Source: Aestuariimicrobium ganziense (GTDB taxonomy: Bacteria; Actinomycetota; Actinomycetes; Propionibacteriales; Propionibacteriaceae). Taken from it: a stretch of 64,000 nucleotides of DNA. The position numbers were made by a program, and so were the translations under genes. Shown one piece after another: positions 43,878 through 55,082 of this stretch; positions within the stretch are counted from its first letter, which is position 1; every line of letters begins with the position of its first letter. The DNA lies in NCBI RefSeq assembly GCF_015352975.1, contig NZ_JACYIZ010000002.1, positions 1 to 64,000 of the forward strand. Reading direction: 5' to 3'. The notes under the pieces were generated by a model. The model was not told where the DNA came from. It worked only from the letters and a program-made list of their open reading frames with translations, and did no database searches.

Positions 43878-44699
43878 TCAGCCTGCCTTGCTGGTCTTGG
43901 ACGACTTCGCGGCCGCCTCGCGCTTGGCCTTGGCCGCAGCCACCGAGGCCTTGAGTGCCGCCACCAGGTCGACGACCTCGCCGCCGGTGGCCTGCTCGTC
44001 GCCGCCCTCGGGCATCGGGGCGCCGTTGAGCTTGGCCTGGACGACCGCGTCGAGGGCCTCGCGGTAGGCGTCGGTGAACTGGCTCGGGTCGAACTCGCCC
44101 TCGAGTTCGGTGATGAAGGTCTGGGCCATCTTCACCTCGGCCTTGCTCGCCTTCACGTCCTCGGGTGGGGCGGCGAACGACAGGTCACGCAGCTCGTCGG
44201 GCCACAACATGGTGTGCATCACCAGCACCTGGTCACGGGCCCGGATCAGCGCCAACGACTCACGCTGGCGCAGGGCGACCTTGACCACGGCCGACTTCCC
44301 GGTGGCCTGCAGGGCGTCGCGCAGCAGCACGTAGGGCTTGCCACCGGGGCCCTCGGCCTCGAGCACATAGGTCTTCTCGAAGTAGGTGGGGTCGATGGCC
44401 GAGGTGTCGACGAACTGGACGACGTCGACGGCCTTGGTGGTGGCCAGCGGCAGGTCGTCGAAGTCCTGCTTCTCGAGGATCGCCATCCGGCCGTCGGCGG
44501 CCTCGTAGCCCTTGGCGATCTCGGCGAACGGGATCTCCTCACCGCACTTGTCGCAGACCCGCTTGTAGCGGATCCGGCCACCGTCGGCCGGGTGCACCTG
44601 CCGGAACGAGATGTCCTTCTCCTCGGTGGCCCCGTAGAGCTTGACCGGGATGGTGACCAGGCCGAACGAGATCGCACCCTTCCAGATCGAACGTGGCAT
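43878..44699 (-). CDS. ku: Non-homologous end-joining protein Ku
   Basis: A 273-residue bacterial Ku with the typical start MPRSIWKGAISFGLVTIPVK, the CDKCGEE segment and LWPDELRDL, followed by a Lys/Ala-rich C-terminal tail that in other Ku proteins contributes to DNA binding and bridging. It encircles DNA ends as a homodimer and recruits LigD. A LigD-type polymerase gene lies at 29752; no ATP-dependent ligase is in this window. It sits between DUF6912 and pruA on the minus strand. Confidence 0.96.
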   Translation of the reverse strand: MPRSIWKGAISFGLVTIPVKLYGATEEKDISFRQVHPADGGRIRYKRVCDKCGEEIPFAEIAKGYEAADGRMAILEKQDFDDLPLATTKAVDVVQFVDTSAIDPTYFEKTYVLEAEGPGGKPYVLLRDALQATGKSAVVKVALRQRESLALIRARDQVLVMHTMLWPDELRDLSFAAPPEDVKASKAEVKMAQTFITELEGEFDPSQFTDAYREALDAVVQAKLNGAPMPEGGDEQATGGEVVDLVAALKASVAAAKAKREAAAKSSKTSKAG

Positions 44700-44702
44700 C
44701 GG

Positions 44703-45170
44703 TCAGTCCTCTCCTCGGCCGGGCAGTTCCTCGGCAGCGTGCCACAGCAGCGCGCACTCCTCGACCAGGCTCGCCACCTCAGGGGTCTCCCAGGCCCGAT
44801 CGAGGCCGAGCCCTGATGCGGCCCGCGCGGCCGTGCTCACGTCGAGGTCGGCCTCGTCGGTGAACCACGACACCACCCGGGACGGGTCGATCGAATCCAC
44901 CTCGACCCGCCCGTTGGGGGTGTCGGGATGGGCAGGATCGGTGCTGATCGTGGACGGGGGCACCTCACAGGCCAGCACCCCGCGGCGACCGTACTGGGCC
45001 AGGCCGGCCACCGAGGCGAGCACCATCGCTGCATGCTCGGCCTGCTCGTCGTCGGCCGGGCCGTAGCCGAACTCCTCGAGCAGGCCGGGGGTGGCGGCAT
45101 GACCGACCACCGGGCGCGCCTGCAGGGCGTCGCGCCAGCGGTCGGGGTCTGCGGGTACGAACACCAGCAT
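44703..45170 (-). CDS. DUF6912 family protein
   Basis: A 155-residue protein that begins MLVFVPADPDRWRDALQ, matching the MRVYVPAT-type start of the actinobacterial DUF6912 family, and continues AEHAAMVLASVAGLAQYGRRGVLACEVP in two pieces. The function is unknown. ATG 45170 is chosen over earlier in-frame codons because GGTGGAGG lies upstream at the right distance and the family starts here. Ku begins four bases after its stop, so the two are in one transcript. Confidence 0.75.
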   Translation of the reverse strand: MLVFVPADPDRWRDALQARPVVGHAATPGLLEEFGYGPADDEQAEHAAMVLASVAGLAQYGRRGVLACEVPPSTISTDPAHPDTPNGRVEVDSIDPSRVVSWFTDEADLDVSTAARAASGLGLDRAWETPEVASLVEECALLWHAAEELPGRGED

Positions 45171-45242
45171 GGTGGCCTCCACCTGGTCGGGGTCGGTTCG
45201 CGGCATCTCAGCCTCCACGGTAGCTTGGCAGGCAGGCACGAG

Positions 45243-45290
45243 CAGTGACTCAGGCGATCAGTGGCTCAGGCGAACAGTGACTCAGAACAG
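45243..45290 (+). repeat. Three tandem 16-bp repeats upstream of the lipoprotein gene
   Basis: CAGTGACTCAGGCGAT (45243-45258), CAGTGGCTCAGGCGAA (45259-45274) and CAGTGACTCAGAACAG (45275-45290) follow each other with no gaps. They lie 16 to 63 bases before the lipoprotein start codon, in the divergent intergenic region, so they could be operator half-sites or a slippage product. Confidence 0.7.
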
Positions 45291-45305
45291 GGAGCGGTGA
45301 CCGTG

Positions 45306-45647
45306 ATGACCCGCGTGGCGGTGGTGGTGTTGGCTCTGCTGGTGGTGCTCACCGGGTGCTCGGGGTCATCGAAGGCCCCCCAGACCGCAACCATGACCAT
45401 CGTGATCGCCGATGGCTCGGTCTCGCCCAACGGCCAGAGGGTCGAGGTGCGCAAGGGTGGCACGGTCACCCTCGAGGTCACCACCGACAAGGCCACCATC
45501 ATCCACGTGCACGGTTACGAGATCGAGGTCCAGGCCAACCCTGGCGCCCCGACCACGCACGAGTTCACGGCTGACAAGCCCGGGGCCTTCGAGATCGAGA
45601 CCCATGACCCGGCGGTGATCGTCGGCCAGTTGGTCGTCAAGTCGTGA
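45306..45647 (+). CDS. Cupredoxin-like lipoprotein
   Basis: A 113-residue exported lipoprotein. The signal peptide MTRVAVVVLALLVVLTGCSG contains the lipobox LTGC. The mature part has the beta-sandwich pattern of cupredoxin-like domains (VRKGGTVTLEVTTDKATIIH, HEFTADKPGAFEIETHDP), with two His near the metal-binding end, but no obvious Cys ligand, so copper binding is only possible. Its stop overlaps the GTG of the membrane protein gene by four bases, so the pair is made together. Three tandem repeats lie upstream. Confidence 0.75.
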   Translation: MTRVAVVVLALLVVLTGCSGSSKAPQTATMTIVIADGSVSPNGQRVEVRKGGTVTLEVTTDKATIIHVHGYEIEVQANPGAPTTHEFTADKPGAFEIETHDPAVIVGQLVVKS

Positions 45648-46945
45648 CCGGCCTGCTGCCCCTGCACGGGGTCGGCTCCCGCTCAGACCTGCCCCTGCCC
45701 TTCGCCCTGGTGGTGTTCGGGGCGGCCCTGGTCGTCGTCCTCACCTTCGTGCTCGTGCTGCGCTCCTGGGGCCGGGCCCGATGGACCGAACCGCGTGGAC
45801 GAGCCCTGCCCGGGCTCACCCGCCTGGTCGACCACCCGGTCACCCGCTGGGCGCTGCGCCTGCTGGTGCTGGCGGCGAACGTCGTCGCCTGGGTGGCGTT
45901 GTGGGCAGGCCCCGACAAGGTGAGCAATCCGTTCCCCGGGTTCCTGTTCGTCTGGGTCTGGGTGGGTCTGGTGGTGGTCTCGCTGCTGACCGGCACCTCG
46001 TGGTCGGCGCTGCACCCGGTGCGCACGCTGTTGGCCTGGCGGGCGGGGTCCTCCACGACCACCCCGATGCCCCGCTGGGGGGTCTGGCCGGGCGCCCTGG
46101 CCCTGGCCGGTTTCGGCTTCCTCGAACTCGTGCAACCCGACCGGGCCACCACCGGCGTGCTGCGCTGGTGGGCACTGGCCTGGCTGGTGTGGGTGGTGGC
46201 CGGCACCCTGCGCCATGGCGGCGCCTGGCTGGCCTCGTCCGACCCCTTCGAGGTCTACGCCTCGGCCCTGGCACGGATCTCACCGTGGCAGCGGATCGAC
46301 GGGGTGATCTGCTGGGTGAACCCGCTGCGCCAGGTCTGCAGCACGCCCGCCCCGCGGGGACTGTGGGGGGTGGCGCTGGTGTTGCTCGGCACCACCGCCT
46401 TCGACTCGCTGGGCAGCTCACTGGCCTGGGTGCGTGCCGTGCAGTCGTCGGCTGTGCCCGCCCTGGCCTGGGGCACGGTGGGCCTGCTGGCGATGATCGC
46501 CCTGGTCGTGGCGCTCTACTGGGGCGCCTGCGCGCTGCTCGACCGGCATGCCAGACCCGAGCACACACCCCTGCGGTCCTGGCACCGGCTCGGCCCCTCA
46601 CTGCTGCCGATCGTGGTGGGTTATGTGATCGCCCACTACACCACGCTGTTCGTGCTCGAAGGGCAGCGCGTGCTGATCACGCTGTCCGACCCGCTGGGCC
46701 GCGGCCAGAACTGGTTCGGGACCGCCGAGTGGGGTGTCGACGCCTCGATCTTCGAGCACCCCTCGCTGGTGGCCTGGCTGCAGGTCGCCGGCATCGTCAT
46801 CGGACATGCGGTGGCCGTGGTGGCCGCCCATGACCTCGCGGTGCGCTGGCTGCCGACCGAGCGGCAGATGACCGCACAGGTCCCGATCCTCGCGGTCATG
46901 GTGGTCTTCACCTGCGGCGGCCTGTTGCTGTTGTTCGCCCCCTGA
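45644..46945 (+). CDS. Polytopic membrane protein of unknown function
   Basis: A 433-residue protein with about ten hydrophobic segments, starting around residue 19 and ending with a C-terminal one. His residues occur in or near membrane segments (LHPVRTLL, VIAHYTTLF, VIGHAVAVVAAHDLAV). Relatives are sometimes labelled fenitrothion hydrolase, but nothing here supports that activity. Its coupling to a cupredoxin-like lipoprotein suggests transport or handling of a metal at the membrane; this is inference. GTG 45644 overlaps the lipoprotein stop. Confidence 0.75.
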   Translation: MTGLLPLHGVGSRSDLPLPFALVVFGAALVVVLTFVLVLRSWGRARWTEPRGRALPGLTRLVDHPVTRWALRLLVLAANVVAWVALWAGPDKVSNPFPGFLFVWVWVGLVVVSLLTGTSWSALHPVRTLLAWRAGSSTTTPMPRWGVWPGALALAGFGFLELVQPDRATTGVLRWWALAWLVWVVAGTLRHGGAWLASSDPFEVYASALARISPWQRIDGVICWVNPLRQVCSTPAPRGLWGVALVLLGTTAFDSLGSSLAWVRAVQSSAVPALAWGTVGLLAMIALVVALYWGACALLDRHARPEHTPLRSWHRLGPSLLPIVVGYVIAHYTTLFVLEGQRVLITLSDPLGRGQNWFGTAEWGVDASIFEHPSLVAWLQVAGIVIGHAVAVVAAHDLAVRWLPTERQMTAQVPILAVMVVFTCGGLLLLFAP

Positions 46946-46961
46946 GCGGGCCCGTCCCACA

Positions 46962-46983
46962 GGGTGTTGCCCGGGTGTTGCCC
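46962..46983 (+). promoter_or_regulatory. Tandem 11-bp direct repeat upstream of the Rv3235-family gene
   Basis: GGGTGTTGCCC is repeated twice without a gap. The second copy starts 63 bases before the ATG at 47036. The same element, one base different, lies at 9563-9584 at nearly the same distance from another start codon. Probable shared regulatory site. Confidence 0.5.
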
Positions 46984-47035
46984 GTAGCTCACGGATGCTG
47001 GTGACCTGCCGCCGCCTCGGCACAGGGTGGGGGCC

Positions 47036-47545
47036 ATGACCATCACTGCCCTGACCGCAGCACCCTCCTCCAGGCAGGGGCTGACCCTGCGCAGGCTGCC
47101 CACGCTCGACCCCGAGACCTTGCTCGCCAACGCCGGGCCAGAGCAGAACATGGCTCCTCGATCGGCCCGACCGCCGGCCCAGGAGCCGACTGCACCCAGC
47201 GGCCGGGACGAGCGCCCCAAGCAACTCGTGGCTCGCTTCGGAGTGGTGGTGCTCGAGGTGCTGCAGCAGCGTCGGGGCGCCCACCAACTGCACCGCTGGC
47301 TCAGCGACGACGCGGCCGTCGCCCTGGCTGCCTGGTCACGCCACGCCCTGTGGCAGGGCGCGCGGATCGGGTCGGCCAGGGCATGCCTGCTCAATGCCGC
47401 AGTGGTCGAGGGCTGCGTTCGGGTCGACCATGACGGTCACTCGACCATGCTCACACTCAGGCTTGAGCGCCGCCGCCAACGATGGCTGTGCACCGACTTC
47501 GCGATCCTGCGAGGCCAGTCGCAACTGCTCGGGCGCGTGGCCTGA
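47036..47545 (+). CDS. Rv3235 family protein
   Basis: A 169-residue actinobacterial protein of the Rv3235 family, found here as elsewhere beside secA. The N-terminal 60 residues are Pro/Ala-rich and probably disordered; the C-terminal part (VVLEVLQQRRGAHQLHRWLS, then LERRRQRWLCTDFAILRG) is the conserved domain. It is basic and has no membrane segment. ATG 47036 is preferred to GTG 47027. The function is unknown; the upstream direct repeat suggests specific regulation. Confidence 0.8.
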   Translation: MTITALTAAPSSRQGLTLRRLPTLDPETLLANAGPEQNMAPRSARPPAQEPTAPSGRDERPKQLVARFGVVVLEVLQQRRGAHQLHRWLSDDAAVALAAWSRHALWQGARIGSARACLLNAAVVEGCVRVDHDGHSTMLTLRLERRRQRWLCTDFAILRGQSQLLGRVA

Positions 47546-47565
47546 GCACCAGGCTCAGGCCACGC
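47535..47565. terminator. Bidirectional terminator between Rv3235-family gene and secA
   Basis: A perfect 12-bp stem (47535-47546 with 47554-47565) with a 7-base loop. It contains the stop codon of the Rv3235-family gene and ends 19 bases before the secA stop, so it can end transcripts from both sides. Confidence 0.6.
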
Positions 47566-47584
47566 TCCCTCAGACGGTGCTACC

Positions 47585-50548
<2,964 letters not shown>

Positions 50549-50611
50549 AGGGATCCTTTGCGTCGGCGTGGTCTGGCGTGCGGCGAGCCCAGACCTCAAA
50601 CAGACCCCATC

Positions 50612-51847
50612 CTAGTTGGCCACTGGTCGCTGCCCGAAACCGTGAGCGGCGACCGCCGAGGCCAGTTCGGGTGCCAGGTCGCCGCGCGGTTGCACCCTCA
50701 CCGACGACAGACCCAGCCAGCCCGCCATGGTGGCCAACTCGTGCGCCAACGCCGCTGCCACCTCGCCGAACTCGGCTCGTCGACCGGGTTCGCGCCAACT
50801 TGCCTGGACGAGCAGCGTCGCGGTCTGCCGGTCGGCCTTGAGGTCGACGCGGGCGACGAACTCGTCGTCCATCAGGAAGGAGTAGACGTAGTAGCCGTAC
50901 AGGCGCTTCGGCTCGGGGACGTAGATCTCGATGCGGTAGTGGTAGTCGAACAGGGTCTCGATGCGTTGGCGCTGGTACATCATCGAGTCGAACGGGCTGA
51001 GCAGGGCCCGGGCACCGACCCGGCGGGGCACGGTCGTGCCGGCCACGCACCACAACGGGCCCTTCCAGCCCTCGACGGCCACCGGCTCCAGTTCACCGGT
51101 CTCGACCAGGGCGTCGATGGCGGCTCGGGTCGGGCGACGCTGGGTGTAGAAGTACTCCGACAGGCAGCGCTCGGAGAACACCCCGAGGGCGTTCGCCGCA
51201 CGCCGGGCCAACATCGTGCGCTGCTGCTGCTCGTCCATGGGCGGCTCGGCCAGCACGTGCGCCGGCAGGACGCGTTCGGGAAGGTCGTAGACCCGTTCGA
51301 ACTGGGCATTGCGCCGGGCCGAGGCGATCCGGCCGCGGGTGAAGTGCCACTCCAGGGCGACCTTGGCCGATGACCAGTTCCACCCCCAGTTGACCCGGCT
51401 GCGTTCCTCGGTGTGCTGGATCTGGCGCGCCGTCAGCGGCCCGCCCTCGGTGACCTCACGCAGCACCTGGTCGGTGATGTCGGGAAAGCCCTCCCGGATG
51501 CCCGAGATCCACGCCCCGTCGTCCTCGCGCTGCATCTTGAAGCGCATGGCGTTGAACAGGTTCACGTCGATCAAGCAGGCGGCATGCCCCCAGTACTCGA
51601 CCAGCCGTCGAGGTGGGCTGCCGAAGGCCCGGTCGAGCAGCCCGGTGTCGTAGGGACCGAGCCTGGAGAACAGTGGCATGTAGTGCGCACGCACGGCCAC
51701 GTTGACCGAGTCGATCTGGAACTGCGCCACGCGCGTGATCTCACGCTGCACGTCGCGCATGGTCGGTGCCCGGTCCCGGCGCGGACGAGCCAACCCCTGG
51801 GCCTGCAGCGCCACGCGGCGGGCTTGGGCCAGGGACAGCGACCTCAC
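50612..51847 (-). CDS. YcaQ-like winged-helix protein (interstrand crosslink glycosylase family)
   Basis: A 411-residue member of the YcaQ/AlkX family. The typical region QIDSVNVAVRAHYMPLFSRLGPYD is present near residue 45 (seen in two pieces), where the family's catalytic Gln-x-Asp (QID) lies. Family members unhook DNA interstrand crosslinks and carry winged-helix repeats. GTG 51847 is the start in MRSLSLAQARRVALQAQGL. It lies between hpf and secA on the minus strand. Confidence 0.85.
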   Translation of the reverse strand: MRSLSLAQARRVALQAQGLARPRRDRAPTMRDVQREITRVAQFQIDSVNVAVRAHYMPLFSRLGPYDTGLLDRAFGSPPRRLVEYWGHAACLIDVNLFNAMRFKMQREDDGAWISGIREGFPDITDQVLREVTEGGPLTARQIQHTEERSRVNWGWNWSSAKVALEWHFTRGRIASARRNAQFERVYDLPERVLPAHVLAEPPMDEQQQRTMLARRAANALGVFSERCLSEYFYTQRRPTRAAIDALVETGELEPVAVEGWKGPLWCVAGTTVPRRVGARALLSPFDSMMYQRQRIETLFDYHYRIEIYVPEPKRLYGYYVYSFLMDDEFVARVDLKADRQTATLLVQASWREPGRRAEFGEVAAALAHELATMAGWLGLSSVRVQPRGDLAPELASAVAAHGFGQRPVAN

Positions 51848-51872
51848 CGGGTCACCGACCGGCGGGATGGGA

Positions 51873-52478
51873 TCACGGCAGGGCGAGCCTGATCACGCCG
51901 TAGTCGTAGCCGCGGCGGCGGTAGACCACGCTCGGCTTGCCGGTCTCGGCGCACGAGTAGAGGAAGAAGTCGTGACCGACCAGCTCCATCTCGTCCAGGG
52001 CCTGGGCCAGCGTCAGCGGCACGGCCTGGAACTCCTTCTCCTTGACCACCAGCGGACCGTCGCCGGTGACCTCGATGCCGGCGATGTTCTGGGTCTGGGA
52101 CGCCTCGTCGTCGACCTGCTCGACCTCGTGCGGCTCGTGGAACGAGTTGGCCACCTCGTGGCCACGCAGGCCCTTGGTGCGCTTGCGGCGGTCGGCAGCC
52201 TTGCGCAGCTGCGCCTTCAGCTTGTCCATGGCTCGCTCGAAGGCCTGCATCTTGTCCTCGGCGGAAGCCTCGGCGCGCACCACCGGTCCCCGGCTGCGCA
52301 GGGTGATCTCGGCGTCGACGGCCTTGTCAGGTGAACCCTTGGTGTCGTTGGCGGTGAAGACCACCTCGACGCGCTGTACCCGGTCGCGGAATCGCTCGAC
52401 GGTGGCGATTCGTTCGGTGACCTGCTCGCGTACGGCGTCACTGATGGTGCAGTGGTGTCCGGAGACGACGATGTCCAT
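51873..52478 (-). CDS. hpf: Ribosome hibernation-promoting factor, long form
   Basis: A 201-residue protein with an N-terminal S30AE/RaiA domain (MDIVVSGHHCTISDAVREQV, ending at KAADRRKRTKG) and a C-terminal dimerisation domain (VVKEKEFQAVPLTLAQALDEM, DFFLYSCAETGKPSVVYRRR). The long form joins 70S ribosomes into inactive 100S dimers in stationary phase or stress. It starts at ATG 52478. The Asp/Glu/Gln linker between the domains is about 30 residues. Confidence 0.95.
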   Translation of the reverse strand: MDIVVSGHHCTISDAVREQVTERIATVERFRDRVQRVEVVFTANDTKGSPDKAVDAEITLRSRGPVVRAEASAEDKMQAFERAMDKLKAQLRKAADRRKRTKGLRGHEVANSFHEPHEVEQVDDEASQTQNIAGIEVTGDGPLVVKEKEFQAVPLTLAQALDEMELVGHDFFLYSCAETGKPSVVYRRRGYDYGVIRLALP

Positions 52479-52599
52479 CCCATCCTCCTGTTCACGTGGA
52501 CGACAACGGCACGACCACCCGGTCCGACGTCCAACGCCCGGACCTCACCCGCCACCGGTCTGTGTGACTGGGGCCGGCTGGTCGTGCCATGCCCCCAAC

Positions 52600-53265
52600 T
52601 TAGCCACCATCGGCAACCCTGTCAGCCTTTCGATCAGGCATGTCAGGCGTTGTCGTCCACAACTGGGACGAGGCGACGGTGACCGCCAGCGCCACCCGGT
52701 GCCCGACTGCCTCGAGCGCCCCGGCAGCGGCCACCAGGGTGGCTCCGGTGGTGACCACGTCGTCGACGAGGACGACCTGCTGTCCGCTGCCGCGGGCACT
52801 GAACCGACCGAGCTGGTTGGCCCAGCGGTCGGCCCTGTGCAACTCGGTCTGGTCGACCCGGACGCCCGGGCGACGCAACAGACGACGCACCGGCATGCTG
52901 CTCAGCCGCCCCAGGTGCAGCGCCAGCGCCCGGGTGTGGTCGAAGCCACGGGACCGCACGCTGGCGCCGGGGCTGGGCACGGCGACCAGCACCGCGTCCG
53001 CCACGGCGGGCAGCACGTGTGACATCGCCTCAGCCAGGGGTGCCGCCAGACCCCAGGCCTGGGCGTCCTTGAAGCCCTTGACGATGGCGGTGACCGGGGG
53101 CTGGTAGCTGGTCGCCGAGACCACCCGCAGCCCGGACAGGTCTCGCTCCAACGGCCCGAGCCCGAGGCTGGCCCGACAGGCCGGGCACAGTCCCAGCACG
53201 GGTTCACCGCAGCCCGTGCACTCCGCGCCCAGGAACAGGTCGGCCAGCGCGTCGACGAACCTCAT
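52600..53265 (-). CDS. comF: ComF family phosphoribosyltransferase-like protein
   Basis: A 221-residue protein with an N-terminal zinc ribbon (ECTGCGEPVLGLCPACRA) and a PRPP-binding motif VVLVDDVVTTGATL. ComF proteins are needed for DNA uptake in naturally competent bacteria and are widespread in non-competent ones; the reaction is not established. ATG 53265 is chosen because the family N-terminus FVDALADLFLGAEC starts here. It lies between lpqB and hpf, as in mycobacteria (Rv3242c). Confidence 0.9.
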   Translation of the reverse strand: MRFVDALADLFLGAECTGCGEPVLGLCPACRASLGLGPLERDLSGLRVVSATSYQPPVTAIVKGFKDAQAWGLAAPLAEAMSHVLPAVADAVLVAVPSPGASVRSRGFDHTRALALHLGRLSSMPVRRLLRRPGVRVDQTELHRADRWANQLGRFSARGSGQQVVLVDDVVTTGATLVAAAGALEAVGHRVALAVTVASSQLWTTTPDMPDRKADRVADGG

Positions 53266-53339
53266 CGAGCCAGCCTGCCCCGTGCTGGGTGCCGGCCGCG
53301 TCGGGCCTGTGGACAACCGGCGGCAGGACCACGACAGGG

Positions 53340-55082
53340 TCAGCCGGGCAGCGCGGCCACCGGCAGGTCGCCAGCCACCTCCTGCCAGCGGAACCGGTCC
53401 TCGAGCCGCCACACCGTCTGGTCCTCGGTGACCACCACCGCGGTCGTCCCCGACACCCTGGGCAGCGCACTGATCTGGGTGATCTCGATCTCCAGGTCGC
53501 TGGGGCCCATCGCCTCGACCCGCGAGGCGTCAGACCGCACCCGGTAGACCGAGAAGTGCGGGTCGGCCGAACCGGCCGCCACCACCAACAACTCCATCGC
53601 CTCGGCCCAGGCCACGTCGCGCATGGCGGTGAGCAGGCCCTGGGAGGCGTGCAGCGGCAACTCCCGCCACCCCTCGGGCTGCAGCCGGCCCTCGCGATCG
53701 CGCAACCTGACCATGCCCAGCGACGACTGGTCACCCTGGGCGAGCACCACGGCCATCCGGGTCAGGTCGGGGGCGAGCCTGAAGGCCACCACCCGTCCAT
53801 CGGGCAGGTCGGGAATGTCGACCACCTGCACCTCACCGTTGCGCCCGACGTGCACCAACTTGCTGGCCCCGGTGCCCGAGCTGTCGATGGTCCAACTGCC
53901 GTCGTCGGTCACCTGCGGATTGGCGAGGGCGGCCCCCTCGTGCACCATGTGGGGCACCCCGCTCACGTCGCCGGTCCACAGGCGCTTGCGGTCCTGGGAC
54001 ACCACTGCGACCCGGGTCTCGTCGCGCGAGACGGCGAGCCCTCCCACCGTGTCACCCCAGTCGGGCTGGCCCCACGCCCCCTGCACCGGCGAGAACCGTC
54101 CCCCGATGCGTTCGTCGACGTGCCCCAGCACCGACTCACGCGCCCCCACGACGGTGCCGAGGCTGCGCGAGTCGATCGGCGCGAACGAGGTGACGTCGAC
54201 CAGTCGAACGGTCCCGGACGGCTCACCGGGCAGGGCCCAGGGTTGGCCGTTGACCGTGATCCGCACGGCGGTGACCTGGCTGAACTGGTTCATCGTCCAC
54301 ATCAACTGGGCGGCGACCTGCAGGCGTTGCCGGTCGCCCAGTCCTGCGATCGGGTCGGTCAGCGAGACCTCGGCCACACCGCCGTCGACGCTCACCGAGG
54401 CCAAGGTGCTGCGGGTGTCGGCCGGGATCGCGGTGCCCACGCTGGGCCGCTTCCAGGGAGCAGGTCCGGCCAACAACCCCTCCAGGGCGGCCGAGGGGTT
54501 CACCGTGGCCTCCGGCAGGTGCACCAACTCGGGAGCGACCGTCTGGCCGTTGCCGGTCAGGAAGTACAGGGTCACCGGGCGGAAGTAGCGCTGGAACAGG
54601 TAGCGCGCCAGCAGCAACCCTTCCGGCGGTGAGCCGATCCGCCACTGGCCGTCGACCTTGATCATCCGGAAGTCGTGCTTGTAGGTGCCGCTGTGCGGGG
54701 TGTGCCGCCCCTCGGCATCGAGCGACCCCACCCAGGGCGCGTTGAGTGCGGCGGACTCCTCGGTGGTCACCGGCTTGTGGTTGTCGGACTCGTAGATCAC
54801 CGCCCCCGACTCCGGCTTCCAGTCGTTGCTCGCGCTCTGGGTCAGGTACTGGCGAGCCACGGGGTAGCCGGGACGGTCGCTGCTCATCGCCAGCAGGAAG
54901 CCGGCCAGGATCACCTCGGGACTGCCCCCGCGAACAGGGGGCTGCACCTCGATGCCGATGCCCTGCTCGACCTCACGCGAGCTGGCCGGCGCCACCGGCA
55001 CCACCGGGCCGCTGATCGGCACCTGGGCGCAGGCGGCGAGCGCCGCCAGCGGCGCCCCGGCCAGGAGTGTGCGACGTCTCAC
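53340..55082 (-). CDS. lpqB: Lipoprotein LpqB
   Basis: A 580-residue lipoprotein with signal RRRTLLAGAPLAALAACAQ (lipobox LAAC). A GerMN-like domain (about residues 160-300) is followed by a beta-propeller-like part (SRDETRVAVVSQDRKRLW, RVVAFRLAPDLTRMAVVLA). In actinobacteria LpqB works with the sensor kinase MtrB at the cell surface. GTG 55082 overlaps the mtrB stop (GTGA), so the two are translationally coupled. Confidence 0.93.
   Translation of the reverse strand: MRRRTLLAGAPLAALAACAQVPISGPVVPVAPASSREVEQGIGIEVQPPVRGGSPEVILAGFLLAMSSDRPGYPVARQYLTQSASNDWKPESGAVIYESDNHKPVTTEESAALNAPWVGSLDAEGRHTPHSGTYKHDFRMIKVDGQWRIGSPPEGLLLARYLFQRYFRPVTLYFLTGNGQTVAPELVHLPEATVNPSAALEGLLAGPAPWKRPSVGTAIPADTRSTLASVSVDGGVAEVSLTDPIAGLGDRQRLQVAAQLMWTMNQFSQVTAVRITVNGQPWALPGEPSGTVRLVDVTSFAPIDSRSLGTVVGARESVLGHVDERIGGRFSPVQGAWGQPDWGDTVGGLAVSRDETRVAVVSQDRKRLWTGDVSGVPHMVHEGAALANPQVTDDGSWTIDSSGTGASKLVHVGRNGEVQVVDIPDLPDGRVVAFRLAPDLTRMAVVLAQGDQSSLGMVRLRDREGRLQPEGWRELPLHASQGLLTAMRDVAWAEAMELLVVAAGSADPHFSVYRVRSDASRVEAMGPSDLEIEITQISALPRVSGTTAVVVTEDQTVWRLEDRFRWQEVAGDLPVAALPG

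Noticed and set aside
45644..46945. Organophosphate (fenitrothion) hydrolase
   Set aside because: The name is carried by some relatives, but the sequence is an integral membrane protein without hydrolase motifs.
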